A stretch of 64,000 nt of DNA from Carnegiea gigantea (GCA_029747015.1 JAKOGI010000433.1:401001-465000), one strand, 5' to 3'; positions 1 to 12,513 are shown, counted from the stretch's first letter. Notes: generated by a model not told the origin, from the sequence alone. Translations and numbers: made by a program.

Positions 1-1131
1 GCAATATCATTAGAACCCTAGTTTATGGCCAACTTGAACTCACCTTCAACTCATTCTAAATCACCAAAAACACCATCATAATCATCAATAAGACTAAAGA
101 TTACAAAATCATATACAAAACAATGCAAATCCATCACTTGACCTAAGCTAACATGATTATGGCAAACCCCTAAACCCTAGCATGCTTCAAGCTCAATCCA
201 TAATTAAAAACATCAAAATAACTCTCGTTTTCTTCCAAAGAACATGATCAAAACCCAGCTCACAAAAACAAAAATCAAAATGAAAAGAATCCAAGTTGAG
301 ATCACTTACTTGAAGCTTAAAAAGAGAGAGATGGGGTGATGTTTGGTGGTTTTGAGGATTTAGGATGGTGGCTGGTGGTACTACAGTGTCGGGGTGGTCA
401 GAGGCAGCCAAGGGACGGTGGCAGGCTGGCTAGAAACTACCAGAAAACAGCAACAGCTGGGAGGGGGAGGGGGTGGCTGAATAGAGAGAGAAAGAGGAGA
501 GAAGATGAGTGTGTGTGGATTTTACTTGGTTAGAAATGAATTAACATAACTTGGCTAGTATTTAACCTCCCATAAAGGAGCTTGTTGGCTAACCATAGTC
601 AAGTTTAATGTTACATTTAAATCATGGTTAACAATGCAAGCTTCTTGGGCTATGATTGGCTTATACGGTTTGGGACTGGGAAGGAAAGTAAACCGTATGC
701 GATAGAATTTTCGTAGCTCAAAATTAAATTTTTGCGAGGTTATTAAAAAAAATAATAGTAATAATAATAAAAATTTATTAAACCATAACTATCAAGGCCT
801 ACTATCGATTCACTCCATATTTAATCAATCAACGAAACGTGGATTAATAATCAATGCAACTTGAATTGCAAAATGGGACCCAAATGAAATATCCCCCAAC
901 CGGGATGATAAAATACGATAAATGAAAGTAAAAAATTTAAATGACATAAGGTAATTCGGTAAATATATAAATTGAGTGTAATTGAATTAATAAATATGAT
1001 TTGGTTAAACAAACAACCATGAGTGATTAAATCAATAAACATAATTAATTAAATGAATAAACATGATTAATTAAATAAACAAATATGATTTAAATAAATA
1101 AATAAATATGGGTTAGGGTTGGGTTATTACA
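1..1131 (-). repeat. F1a 3' LTR, first 1.13 kb (cut by window edge)
   Basis: Read on the minus strand, this begins TGTAATAACCC-like at 1131 and matches the start of the F1a 5' LTR (16674-20165) base for base over long stretches. Window base 1 corresponds to about base 19034 there. It directly follows the polypurine tract at 1132-1146, as a 3' LTR must. The ORFs at 193-411, 336-533 and 851-1042 lie inside LTR sequence and have no coding support. A short ATT-type repeat is at 745-775. A donor-like GTAAGTGATC (minus) is at 302-311. Confidence 0.9.
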
Positions 1132-4100
1132 GCCTTCCCCCCTTAAAGAGTTTCGTCCTCGAAACTTATGATTTTGATCTTGTATGCAATGCCACCTCAA
1201 GTATGGATAGTTGGTTTTCACGGCTTCACTCCAAAAAGGTATGATTAGCCAAAATGGATAACTGCTTAATCCTGCAGTCGAGTATCTAGATCCTCAGTGA
1301 CTTCACTGGCTCGATTACTTTGGTTCAAAATTGATATTCTCTTCAAAAGAAAAACTTGTTACTGCAAAAGAGGTACTCTACTCTACTAGTTCTCTGTCTT
1401 AGTCACTAATAAGTATGGAAACCATTGCATTTCCTAATAAGTACTCCTATACTCACTCATAAAGCCCAATGTAATGAGGACTCAATTATTTTTGATATCC
1501 AATCTCTTGACACCTTTAACTAGAGAAGCCCTTTGGAATACTTTATGTCTCATCTAAACTTTGATTGTCTCCTTCTTTGGTCAAAATGACTATATGACCT
1601 TTGCGTAGTCCTTGTGCCACCTTAGCATGTACTTGAACTGTCTTATTATTCTCGATCCTTCTTCTAGCTTACTCTAATACCTCTAGACATTGTTTGAGAT
1701 TATGCCGTTATCAAAATCTCCTCATCTGATGTTCTTAATACACCACATGATCTTCCCTTATTAGACTAGCCTAGGATGTGCTCTAAGTCCGAATTAGACG
1801 CTAGAATAAACATGGTCAGAGATGAAAATGATGGAATTGGTAGTCAAGTGAGTCATAAGGAACAAAAGAAATAAACAACGAGACTAGAAAAGATTTATAA
1901 AGGAGGGATTAACATAGGGTGGTTAGAATAAAGATAACCATAGGTGTATCATGAATTCTAAAATATAATGCCATAAGAATTGTGATTTATAAATATGGAT
2001 CATAAAGGGTCCAATAAATAATCAATCAAGGAGAAAGATAGCTCGTTTATACTCGGGTTTAACTAATGAATTGGAAACAAGAGGACAAGCGACTGAGCTT
2101 CAACGAGATGACTTTATAGCCACAAGCAACAAGATAAGTGCAGTAGATAGATGGGATAAGCAATATGCAATAAATAGACAAATGGATTAGACAAGCAAAG
2201 TGTAATGGATAGATAAATAGATTGGACGATCAAAGTGCCAATGGATAGATAAGTATATTGAGCAAGTCACAATAGGAGCATGCCTTTGCTCATATGAAGC
2301 CAATTCAAGTACAACAGTAAAATTAAATAGAGAACACGGAAGTTTATTTATCAGAATGTAAGATATATGTGTAGGAGTTGAAGTTCAAAATAAAGAGAGT
2401 AAGGGGATTATGACAATCGCAATCACCCACACCAATGAGAGTTGAATTACGTTATGAATTCAGAACAAATTATACGAGCTTATCATTATGAATAAATGAG
2501 ATGTAAGGTAGATGTGTGAATTGGCTCTCAACGGAATGAACTATAACTCATGATCATGAAATAAAGATGGTGAAGGTCAAGAGTACTGGAGTGTTGACAA
2601 CCATATAAGGTCGAACAAAAATGTATTGCACATTTAACAATGGGTTTATAAAGACATGGAAGATCACGTTAATAGGAAATATCGGGTTAAAATGCAGGGG
2701 AGATTAAACAATATTGGATAGTATCAAGTTTTGAAGATGAGACAAGCAAACAATTTCAAGAATTACTGTAAAAGGTCATTTTTACAAAAGATAAATTGTG
2801 GTTGCATGGTTTAGGTGTGATATCCTGACCTCAAATTATTCCCGAAAAAGACTTCTATTGTTGGCAGTTAATCCCATAAATCATTTATTCAAGGTATAGG
2901 AAACGTGTTTTTGATAGTGATCTTGTTCAACTTTCTGTGCATAGTACACAACCATAAGATTCTGCCTTCCTTCTTCACATATATAAAACTAGGGTTTTCT
3001 ATGGTGAAACACTTGGTCAAATAACTCCCTTCTGTAACAACTCATCTTCCTAAATCTTTAGTTCTTTGAACTCTGCTGGGGGTCATATGATAGGGGCTTT
3101 AAAAATGGATTGAGCACCTAGAACTAGGTTGATATGAAAATCAATATTTCTTTGGGGGAAAGCAGTCCCAAAAGTCCTCAGATGAAACATCTCTAAATTC
3201 ACAAATTGTAATTATCGATATGTATATACCAAGTGTGGTTGGTATATCACTAATATTCAATACATTACTGATAGGATAACTCACTTGCTTGCACAGTGTA
3301 ATTAGGGCGAAAATAGAATTTTTCTTCCCTCGGTCCATAAAAACACACGTCTAGTCTTTCCTCATTTCTCAAACTAACCTTAAGATCTTTACAAGTTATC
3401 TTCTTTAAGTACACAATCAGTTCATCCCTATAACGATAACAAGGTCTGCCAATCAAATTGGATTGAATGCCTAATGAATATGGTTCCAACAATACTAATA
3501 GAGACATATTTATAAAAAGATAACACATTCAACTACCTATTGGTCTCAATAAATTTAAAAGACAGGGGATGATCTACAATATAAAGAGATATAACCATGC
3601 CATGAACTCTTGTAAAGATATTTCTTTACTAGTTATAAAGGACCTGCATGTAAGCTGAATGAATGAAAGGATGAAGATTCATAATGAAAGAGGTGAGGCA
3701 TATAAATGACCTGCATATACAAGACATTTAGTTTATTCATGATGGTCATGATAGTAAAGTAAATGAATGATGCTATGAAGTTGAGAGGGAGTATTAAGTA
3801 TTAAAGGTGAAGAAATCTAATAAATTACCAAAGAGGCATTTGAAAAGTCATATGGTACCTGTATGTTAGTAAATATATGAAATGAGGGTCAACACCACCA
3901 GAAGGAAAATTTCATTCATCTGGGGTTTGGAAGGCCTATACGTCAAGATGAAGGAGTCAGTCTTATGACTGCACATGATGGCATCCATCAATAACACATT
4001 CTGTAGTAAATAGAAGTCTTAGGTAGGCATATAAACTCCAAAACTTCTGGCAGATGAAAATGGCATAAATTGTTGTTTATCATTAATAAGATAGGCTGTA

Positions 4101-4265
4101 CCAGTAAAGAAAGGATTGCGAAAAATAACTTGAGTAACGATATGCAGTCACGGCCATAGAGTAATATGCCAACATGATGTTACGGTGCTATAGAGACATG
4201 AATAATATGGATCCATTTAATTGCTGAAAGGGCGCTCAATGACTTAGGTCTGAAGCAACCAAAGG
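1132..4265 (-). mobile_element. F1a internal region, 3' part
   Basis: This is the 3' two thirds of the internal domain of F1a on the minus strand. It ends at 1132-1146 in a purine-rich tract, preceded by the motif TTTCGAGGACGAAACTCTTT that in chromovirus-type Ty3/gypsy elements lies just before the 3' LTR. It is colinear with F1b 8950-12137 in reverse complement. No ORF of useful length survives apart from the protease/RT linker relic at 3141-3528. At 4265/4266 the sequence is interrupted by F1b, with CTTTG duplicated, and resumes at 15486. Reverse transcriptase, RNase H and integrase cannot be followed by eye in the remainder. Confidence 0.85.
3141..3528 (-). pseudogene. F1a pol relic: protease to reverse transcriptase linker
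   Basis: Two overlapping minus-strand reading frames (3265-3528 and 3141-3338) carry a segment that continues across a frameshift. The second contains CEFRDVSSEDFWDCFPPK, which matches the CEFPDVFPEDLPGLPP-type linker before the reverse transcriptase of chromoviruses. The same segment is at 9563-10127 in F1b. There is no intact start and no catalytic residues remain. It is a dead remnant; the family assignment is firm but the domain edges are approximate. Confidence 0.65.
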
Positions 4266-4623
4266 CTTTGTGTAATAACCCGACCCTACCCCATATTTAT
4301 TTATTTAAATCATATTTATTTATTCAATTAATCATGTTTATTCATTTAATTTATCATGTTTATGGATTTAATCACTCATGGTTATTTGTTTAACCAAATC
4401 ATGTTTATTAATTCAATCACACTTAATTTGTATATTTATCGAATTACCTTGTGTCATTTAAATTTTCCGCGTTCATGTATCGTATTTTATCATTCCAGTT
4501 GGGGATATTTCATTTGGGTCCCATTTTGCAGTTTAAGTTTCATTGATTTGTTAATTCAAGTTTTTTTGATTAATTAAATATCGGCTTAATCGATAGTAGG
4601 CCTCGATAATTATGGTTTAAGAA

Positions 4624-4682
4624 ATTATTATTATTATCAATATTATTATTATTATTGCTGTTATTGTTGTTGTTGTTGTTGC

Positions 4683-4754
<72 letters not shown>

Positions 4755-4755
4755 G
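4624..4755 (+). repeat. ATT/GTT trinucleotide microsatellite in F1 LTR
   Basis: Imperfect ATT repeats interrupted by a GTT block. Shorter versions occur at the same LTR position at 12472-12547, 19785-19812 and 745-775. The long poly-asparagine reading frame on the minus strand here is an artefact of the repeat. Confidence 0.95.
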
Positions 4756-5175
4756 ACTTTGCAAAAATTTAATTTTGAGTTATGCAAAATCGTTATCGTT
4801 ACAAAGCGTTTTATTCCCGAACCGAACTTCTTTCAGCCAGTTTGAAGCCCCAGCAAGTTGCCTATTAATCTAACTAATTACCATTGTTAAACTTAACCAT
4901 GATTAGCTTGAAAAGGTGGCTTTACTAGATAAAATTTCAGCCAAGTGTGTTGATTAGTCAAAACACACACAACTCAATCCAAAGCTCACTTTCTCTCTCC
5001 TCTCTCAGCTCCCTCACAGCAGCAGCTGGGCAGCACTTCTTGGGTGTTTTTCGGCCATTTTTTCGGCCAGCCCTAGTGGTTTCTGGCCCCCCCAACATCC
5101 TACTCCCTCAAGCTACCATCCTCCATCATCAAAACCACTAAACCTCATCTCCATCTCAACTCATTTGCAATCAAA

Positions 5176-7366
5176 GTGAGTAATCCTGAAATTTGACCTC
5201 ATTGGTTTTGATTTTTATTTTAGTTTTGATTCTTGTTTTGATGTTTGTGATCATTGATCATGATATTTTGATAAGAAATAAGAGTTATTTGGTGTTGATC
5301 ATGGTGAAGTTGAGCTAGAATCATGATAGGGTTTAGTGATGATCATGTTTATGCAAGCTTAAGTTAAAATCATGTTTATGGATTGATTATGATGATTATG
5401 ATGATTATTTTGTATTTCATTTTACAATATTTAGTTTTACCGGTGATTATGATGATGTTTTTGGTGATTTAGAATGATTTCAATTGAGGATTTATGTGAA
5501 AAAGGAAGAGAAAACTAAACCAGTGAAGACTGGAAATTTTAGGAAAACATGACAGATTTCAGAATTATACTGGTAATGATTGGGACATGGGAAACTTATG
5601 ATTTTTGGTGGGTAGATAGTTCAGCATGTTAGCTTTCAAATGGCTTTTGAATCGCCTTAATCCGATATCTGTTGAATACGTTATAGTCGTTTTACCAAAA
5701 CTATGCAGATTGGACCAAACACTGACATACTTATATTTTAGCCCCATTTTGGGAATCCTATTATGGGAATCACATTTTGTATTGTACATGAAAGCTTTTT
5801 GGGACTTCCTAATTTTTCATATTGGGGTTTTAGGTCTCCATTTGAGGTCTAGGATGAAAGTTATGAATTTTTGAAGTGAATTGACCTACTTTGGTGCAAA
5901 TTGGGCTGTTATTGCAATTTTTGTGCAACACATACTTGGAGGAAAATTTAGAAAATTTTGCTGTAGATTGTCCATATTATTTTCAAAGTTTCTATAAGAT
6001 TTCATGAATTTTGGTCGAGTATTTTGAGTTTGGTGATTTTTGGAAGCATTTTGAGTAATTGTATAAAGAGCAATAATAAAGATTGAGTGAGATTGATAAT
6101 GCATTCATTTTGTGTATTTGGGCCAAGTAAGGTCATTTATGGGGGAAATGAATATTTATGGACTTTCATGTAGCTTTTAGCTTGATCAATAAGAAAAAAG
6201 AAGACAACTATACAATTTGGGAGCTTGTTTATGAGCTTTGAATTATTTATGGAGTTCACAAAGAAAATACCAAGCTTAGTGAGCTTAATAGCTTCTTTTG
6301 AGTTCAATGATTCATTTGGGGTGGAATTCTTTATCTAATGGATTTATAAATGAAATATAAGAAGTGGGAAGAGTTGTAACCCAGAAACCATATTTATCAG
6401 ACCAAGTTAATGCAATTTATGTTATTTTGAACCAAGATATATCTCTCTTGGCCTCAAACCTTTATTACTCACTCACTTCAGAATGTATCAAATATATATT
6501 TATCAACCCAATCTATTGTACCCGCTGTTATCTTGAACCCAGCTATACATCAGCGAGCCTTAAACCCGTATCAGCAACCTATCTTAGAAAAGGCCATGAC
6601 CACTCCCCTCATTTGTCACCATCAAGGCCTTTTCTTTTGTAATGTCATTTATCTTACTATTGTCTATTTTACTTTGATTTACTTTATATCAAATTTAATT
6701 ACTTTCACCAATTTAGTCTTGAAGTTATATTGAAACACCAAAATTATGTATACCATTTAATTACTCAATTTCTATTATGCATACTTTTACTTACTCAATT
6801 ATACGAGTAATGATCATTTACTGACTGCACATGCCTACAATGACATTTATGAAACAGAGTCAAGGCCTAGTTATCGTTCCATATTATGCATAAGTGTTAT
6901 CAAGTTAGAACATATTTATCAAGTCAGATGTCATTTTTTTAAAGGCTCAAGATACATCCATTGCTTGTATCTTCAGAAAGCATAACATGTTTATCAAGTT
7001 ACAACTCTTAATGAGTTTATCAATGAATCAGTTTATACAGTGATTTGCCATTTAACATGTGACCCCGTCAGTTATCATCTATAGGGCGTCAGCCCATCAT
7101 TTACCCGTGCGACTTCAGGCCAACTCTTGATCGAATTGGCAGGTGTACACCTATGTATAGATCATATCATTGCAAGGGGTTCACATCCAGATAATAATGA
7201 GCAATTCAGTTTCATATTACTTTCATTTTCATTGTTATTGCTAACTAAATGAATTACAAAAGCGGTTACCCATCAACAGTTCTTTTATGCTCCTTTTACA
7301 ATACAGGAATGTATGTACTGAGTTTTTGCTCACATTTCTAAATTGTTTTCATGTTTTCTATTTTAG
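5176..7366 (+). other. Predicted leader intron inside the F1 LTR (hypothesis)
   Basis: A CT-rich leader-like segment is followed by CAAA/GTGAGTAATC at 5176, and about 2.2 kb later comes a pyrimidine-rich tract ending CTATTTTAG at 7366. The same pair occurs in F1b 3' LTR (12974 and 15143), in F1a 5' LTR (GTAAGTGATC on the minus strand at 19334-19343, acceptor near 17045) and in F2 (29828 to 31266 and 37229 to 39042). Conservation of both ends between two families whose intervening sequence differs suggests splicing. No transcript evidence is available. Confidence 0.4.
7084..7152 (+). promoter_or_regulatory. Palindrome cluster conserved in F1 and F2 LTRs
   Basis: Contains GGGCGTCAGCCC (7084-7095, stem GGGC/GCCC) and the perfect 12 bp palindrome AGGTGTACACCT (7141-7152). 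Equivalent pairs are at 28565-28576 with 28629-28640 (one change, still palindromic GTGCAC), 30991-31002 with 31049-31060, and 38767-38778 with 38825-38836. The four-base loop varies (GTCA, GACG, ATTC, ATTT) while the stem stays. Function unknown; a protein-binding or RNA-structure role is inferred. Confidence 0.45.
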
Positions 7367-7739
7367 GTGATGAAGTACCACATATTTCTCTGTTTAGCAA
7401 GCCCTTTTCATAGCTATCAGATGCTTATAGTGGATTCAGCATATCATGAATGTTGGGATCGACCTCACGGTCAACTTGGGTCTATGCTTAATATACTTAT
7501 GTAGTGTGCGTGGAGTTAGCAAATGGTATGATTGAGTCGATTATATTGAAGTTGAACTATTATGGACTTCGATCTTGGAGTGTTTCAGTTTAATAGATAT
7601 TATGATTTGAGCATAAGTTGTAAGATCAAACGGATTCAGTGAGCCTTGTCCTCATCAGGACGGCGGTAGCGCCTCTATTATTAAGTCTTCTGCTGCAGTT
7701 TTTCATAAATCATGTCATTAGCATTTCGGAGGCATTACA

Positions 7740-7757
7740 GATTTGGTATCAGAACCC
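7740..7757 (+). other. F1b primer binding site (tRNA-Met type)
   Basis: Immediately after the 5' LTR is ATTTGGTATCAGAACCC, one base off the TGGTATCAGAGCC complement of initiator tRNA-Met used by many plant LTR elements. Confidence 0.9.
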
Positions 7758-9562
7758 AGGTTTTAAGGGCCACTGTGAGCTATCAAGTGTTTATGAGTTA
7801 GCTATCAAGGTGTGTATGAGTTATGTTGGACCAATTGAATGAGCTATCGGCTATAAGTTCATATCTATGGGCATATATGGAGGAACCATTTTTATTTGGG
7901 TGACTCAATCATTTGGTAATATCCTGAGATTCGAGCAATAGCAAAGTGGAGTGTGGAACCATTTGGGTCACCTGTTAGGGAGGCATGCTCTCATTTATAT
8001 GGGAGTTGTATTGTATGTTTCATTTCTCTCATTTGTTTAAATTTTTGCAATCCTGCACTCCGGGTGTGTGACCCGTTGAGTTATGAACTCCCTCGTGTGG
8101 CCGTTGAGCTATTGAAGTGCTTCTCTCCATTTTAGGTATCTATTGTAAGGCTTTAAGCCTGGATTTTAGTCAGTTTTTAGGTGGAACTCTGTTCGTTTTG
8201 CCCCAGAATTTGAGAGTCTTATTGAGGTGCGTTAATATATGGTTGAAACCAGATGTGGGGATGCCATTTGCAACGTCTTAAAGGATTAATATAGTGTCCA
8301 GTTAGATATAAACCTCTAGATGAGGAAATGTCTTGTGGGGTAATATCTTTGAGGTGAATTAGTATGAGATGAACACTACAATGAGTGCTTATGTATGGTG
8401 ATAACAATTAGTATCTTAAGATCTACCACTTGGCGTTATATGTGTGCTAGAAGTAAGATTAAGCTGCCATGTATAGGAATTATCTAGTCTTGACGCTAAG
8501 ACCTTACCTCTTCAATGTTCCCATTACTTCCTTTCATTGACTTATTTCTGCCCTAGTTACCTTGAATTATTCAGAGGTATTAGTTCTTTGCCACTAATAC
8601 TCTCTTGATTTTTAATGGAGTGTTTATAGAAATTCTTACATGTGGTATGTGGGGAGTTCTTCAAACACATCAGAGCAACCTTTCTTATAGGCGATTCAAA
8701 CCCTGACAATCATAACTGTTTAATTCCCTGTTTCCATAATGGCACCTATAATGACCACCGGTATGCGTTACTGCATGATTTGCAATTCTTCCTAAGCATA
8801 TTTGGTCCATTCTACTTACAGTCCAGTCATCACTATGTTTATATTTTTACTGACACCTACTTTAACTCCTTGCTTCTATTTGGGCACTATTCATTTATTG
8901 CTTGTAAAGCCTTTGATTGCTTTAGACCCAGTCATTGAGCACCCTTTCAGCAATTAAATGGATCCACATTGTTTGTGTTTCTATAGCACCGTAACATTGT
9001 GTTGGCATACTACTCTATGGCCGTGACTGCATGTCATTGCTCAAGTTATTTTAGCAATCCTTTCTTTACTAGTACAGCCTATCTTATGAATGATAAATAA
9101 TGATCTGTGTTATTTCTATCTGCTAGTAGTTTTGAAGTTTATATGCCTACCCAAGACTTCGTTTACTGCAAAATGTGTTATTAATGAATGTCATCATGTT
9201 CAATCATAAGACTGACTTCTTTATCTTGACGTATTGTCCTTTCAAACACCAGATGAATCCCTTTATGGTAGTGTTGACCCTAATCTTCGTCATTTTACTC
9301 ACATACGGATACCGTATGACTTTTCAAAAGCCGCTTTGGGAATCTATCACTTTTCTTTACCTTCATTACTTAATACTCTCTCTCAACTTCATAACATCAT
9401 TCATTTACTTTACTATCATGACCATAATGAATAAACTGCATGTCTTGTATATGTAGGACATTTATATGCCTTACCTTTTTCATTACTGATCTTCGTCCTT
9501 TCATTCATTCGGCTTACATGCGCATCTTTTTAACTAATAAAGAAATATCTTTGTAAGAGTTT
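7758..9562 (+). mobile_element. F1b leader and gag region, no intact ORF
   Basis: About 1.8 kb where leader and gag should lie. No reading frame gives a recognisable gag domain. The frames at 7953-8135 and 8642-8938 recur in the F1a copy (16257-16460 minus matches 7953-8135), which shows common descent rather than coding. The block at 8147-8220 is conserved with F2. Confidence 0.6.
8147..8220 (+). promoter_or_regulatory. Conserved leader block of F1/F2 elements
   Basis: Begins AAGGCTTTAAGCCT, a near-palindrome, and continues with a segment containing GTTTTTAGG and AACTCTGT. The same order of motifs is at about 16196-16268 (minus, F1a) and 32107-32178 (F2), each 0.4-0.5 kb after the primer site. 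Its retention between families suggests a leader function such as packaging or initiation; this is inference. Confidence 0.45.
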
Positions 9563-10350
9563 ATGGTGTGGTTGCAGCTCTTTACACTTCAGATCGTCCC
9601 CTTGTCTTTTAAATTTACCGAGACTAGTAGGCAGTTGAATGTGTTATCTTGTATAAATATGCCACTATTAGTATTGCTAGAATTATATTTATTGGGCATT
9701 CAGTCCAGTTTGATTGGCATATCTTGTTTTCATTATGGGGATGAACCGATTGTGTACTTATAGAAGATGACTTGTAAAGATCTTAAGGCTAGTTTGACAA
9801 ATGTGGAAAGACTAGACGTGTGTTTATGTGGACTGAGAGAAGAAAAAAACCCTATTTCTGCCCTAATTTCACTGTGCAAGCAAGTGAGTTATCATGTTAG
9901 CAATGCATTGAATGTTAGTGATATCCCAATCCATACTCGGTATGTACATATCCATAATTATAGTTTGTGAATTTAGAGATGTTTCATCTGAGGACTATCA
10001 AGAATGTTTCTCCCCAAGAAGCATTGATTTGTCTATTGACCTAACTCTTGATTGTTTAACCCATTTTCAGAGCCCCTATCACATGGCCCCCAGTAGAGTT
10101 CAAGGAACTATAGATTTAGTAAAGTGAGTTGTTATCGAAGAGAGTTATTTAACCAAGTGTGCCATCATGGGAAACCCTAGTTTTATATATTTGTCACGAA
10201 GGAAGGCAAAACCTTATGATTGTGTACTGCGTGCAGAGAGTTGAACAAGATCGCTATCAAAAACAAGTGCCCTATACTCTTGAATAAATGATTTGTGGGA
10301 TTAATTGCCAACAACATAAGTCTTTTTCAGGAATGATTTAAGGTCCGGCT
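9563..10350 (+). pseudogene. F1b pol relic: protease end to reverse transcriptase start
   Basis: Frames at 9563-9763, 9767-9970 and 9912-10127 form one broken pol segment. 9960-10090 reads CEFRDVSSEDYQECFSPRSI and then IDLSIDL and SPYHMAPS, matching the chromovirus stretch before reverse transcriptase (EIDFSIDL...APYRMAP). At 10140-10290 the bases follow the next conserved RT block (the analogue of FVKKKDGT...DYRELNKI) but with stops and small indels. The YxDD catalytic box is not seen. The protein is not producible, and the rest of pol up to 12117 is too decayed to assign. Confidence 0.65.
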
Positions 10351-12117
10351 ATCACACCTAAACCATGCAACCACAGTTTATCTTTTACAAAAATGCCCTT
10401 CTATAATAATTCTTGAAATTATTTGCTTGTCTCAGCTTCAAAACTTGATATTATCTAATATTGTTTAATCTCCATTGCATTTCAACCCAATATTTTCTAT
10501 TAGCGTGATCTTCCATGTCTTTGCAAACCCATTGTTAAATGTGCAATATATTTTTATTCGACCTTATATGGTTATCAACATTCCAGTGCTCTCGACCTTC
10601 ACCATCTTTATTTCATGATCATGAGTTGTAGTTCATTCCGTTGAGAGCTGATTCACACATCTACCTTGCATCTCATTTATTCAAAATGATACAATTCATA
10701 AGGTAATTCAACTCTCATTGGTGTAGGTGATTGCGATTGTCATAATCCGCTTGCTCTCTTTATTTTGAACTTCAACTCCCACATATATATCTCTATTTAA
10801 TCTTATTGCTGTACTCAAATTGAATTTATATGAGTAAAGGCATGTTCCTATTGTAACTTGCTCAATCTATTCATCTATCCATTGGCAGTTTGTTCGTCCA
10901 ATCCATTTATCTATCCATGGCACTTTACTTAACCAATCTATCTATCTATTTATTGCGTATTGCTTGTCCCATCTATCTATTGCACTTATCTTGTTGCTTA
11001 TGGCTATAAAGTCACGTAGTTGAAGCTCCGTTGCTGGTCATCTTGTTTCAAATTCACCAATTAAACCCAAGTATAACCAGGCCATCTTTCTCCTTAGTTA
11101 ATTATTTATTGGACCCTTTATAATCCACATTTATAAACCACACTTCTTATGGCATTATATTTCAAAATTTATGATACACTTATAGTTATCTTTATTTTAA
11201 CCACCCCATGATAATCTCTCTTTTATTAGTCTTTTCTAGTCTCATTGCTCATTTCTTTTATATGCAATAATTCGCTTGGCTAAGAATTTCATCACTCTTA
11301 TCCCTAACCATAGTCATTTCATTGCCCATTATCGACTAGGAGCAGATCCTTGAGTAGTCTAATGAGGGGAGATCATGTGATGCAGTAGGAATATTAGATG
11401 AAGACATTTTGATAAGGGCATAATATCAAGCACTCTCTAATTATATTGGAGTGAGCCAGAAGAAACATGGAGTATAAGGTCAGAGCTAACCAAACCAAGT
11501 ATTAAGAGGGAAAATTCAAGTACATGTTGAGGTGATGTAAGGTCAACAAAAGAGTTATGCTGGCAAAACAAAGAAATAACCAAAGTCTTAGATGGATTAT
11601 GAAGTATTTCAAAAGGCTTTTCTAATCAAAGTAGTAAGAGACCGACTATCCAAGGACAAGTAGGGACTAGTTATATGGGGCCTTATGATTCATTGAAAGG
11701 TTAAATCCTGTAGCATATTGGCTGTACCTACCTGTTGAATCCGAACACGCATATGACGTGTTTATAGCTCGTAATAGTATCAGAGTACTTACCAGGGTAT
11801 ACATCAGTTTTCATTAGTGGACAAGGTGATGAACTAGTAGTGAGCACCTCCTTACTAGTAATAAGGTTCTTTTCTTTCGAAGAGAATATCAATTTTGAAT
11901 CATAGTAATTGAGTTCATTGAGGCTATTGTGTGAAAAGTATCCGAATCTACTACTGAAACATGGGATTAAGTAGTTATACAATACGTAGATGCCCTTAGT
12001 CGGAGTACATAGGGCAAATTATACCTCTTCAGAGGGAAGCAATGGGAACCAATGGCCCATGTGTTTTTAAAGGAGCATTGCACACATTTGGCAAGCGTCA
12101 TAAGTTCCGAGGACGAA
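10351..12117 (+). mobile_element. F1b internal region, decayed pol remainder
   Basis: Position predicts RT, RNase H and integrase. I see only stop-rich sequence, colinear in reverse complement with F1a 1150-2820. The ORF at 11728-11982 (minus) is not conserved as a protein. The last bases (12104-12117) encode the ...KFRGRN-like tail common at the end of chromovirus pol. Confidence 0.55.
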
Positions 12118-12137
12118 ACTCTTTAAGAGGGGAAGAC
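12118..12137 (+). other. F1b polypurine tract
   Basis: The purine-rich run AAGAGGGGAAGA directly before the 3' LTR start at 12138 is the plus-strand priming site. F2 has the equivalent AAGGGGGGAAGG at 36576-36587. Confidence 0.85.
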
Positions 12138-12513
12138 TGTAATAACCCGACCCTACCCCATATTTATTTATTTAATTAATCATGTTTATCCATTTAATTT
12201 ATCATGTTTATTGATTTAATCATTCATGGTTATTTGTTTAACCAAATCATGTTTATAAATTCAATTACACTCAATTTGTATATTTATCGAATTACCTTGT
12301 CTCATTTAAATTTTCTACTTTCATTTATCGTATTTAATCATCCCGGTTGGGATATTTCATTTGGGTCCCATTTTGCAATTTAAGTTTCATTGATTTGTTA
12401 ATTCAAGTTTTGTTGATTAATTAAATATCAGGTGAATCGATAGTAAGCCTCGATAATTATGGTTTAAGAAATTATTATTATTATCATTATTATTATTATT
12501 ATTATTGTTGTTG

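Larger units (their letters stand above)
4271..7739 (+). repeat. F1b 5' LTR
   Basis: Starts TGTAATAACCCGACCC and ends GGAGGCATTACA; 3469 bp, long for a plant Ty3/gypsy LTR. It carries an ATT/GTT repeat (4624-4755) and a CT-rich stretch at 4985-5015 typical of a plant 5' leader. A donor-like site is at 5176, a palindrome cluster at 7084-7152, and an acceptor-like TTTTAG ends at 7366. ORFs within it (4570-4764 poly-Asn, 5565-5874, 6364-6733, 7639-7842) are LTR sequence, not genes. Confidence 0.95.

Noticed and set aside
168..181. Telomere-like CCCTAAACCCTAG (also at 19200-19212)
   Set aside because: Only two units, and at the same position in two copies of the F1 LTR; a telo-box at most, not an interstitial telomere.
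4570..4764. Poly-asparagine protein on the minus strand
   Set aside because: Translation of the ATT/GTT microsatellite inside an LTR.
7744..7756. tRNA-Met gene at the LTR boundary
   Set aside because: Only the 3' complement of a tRNA is present; it is a primer binding site.
7953..8135. Small gene conserved between 7953-8135 (+) and 16257-16460 (-)
   Set aside because: Conservation is explained by both being the leader of the same element family; the F2 equivalent does not keep the frame.
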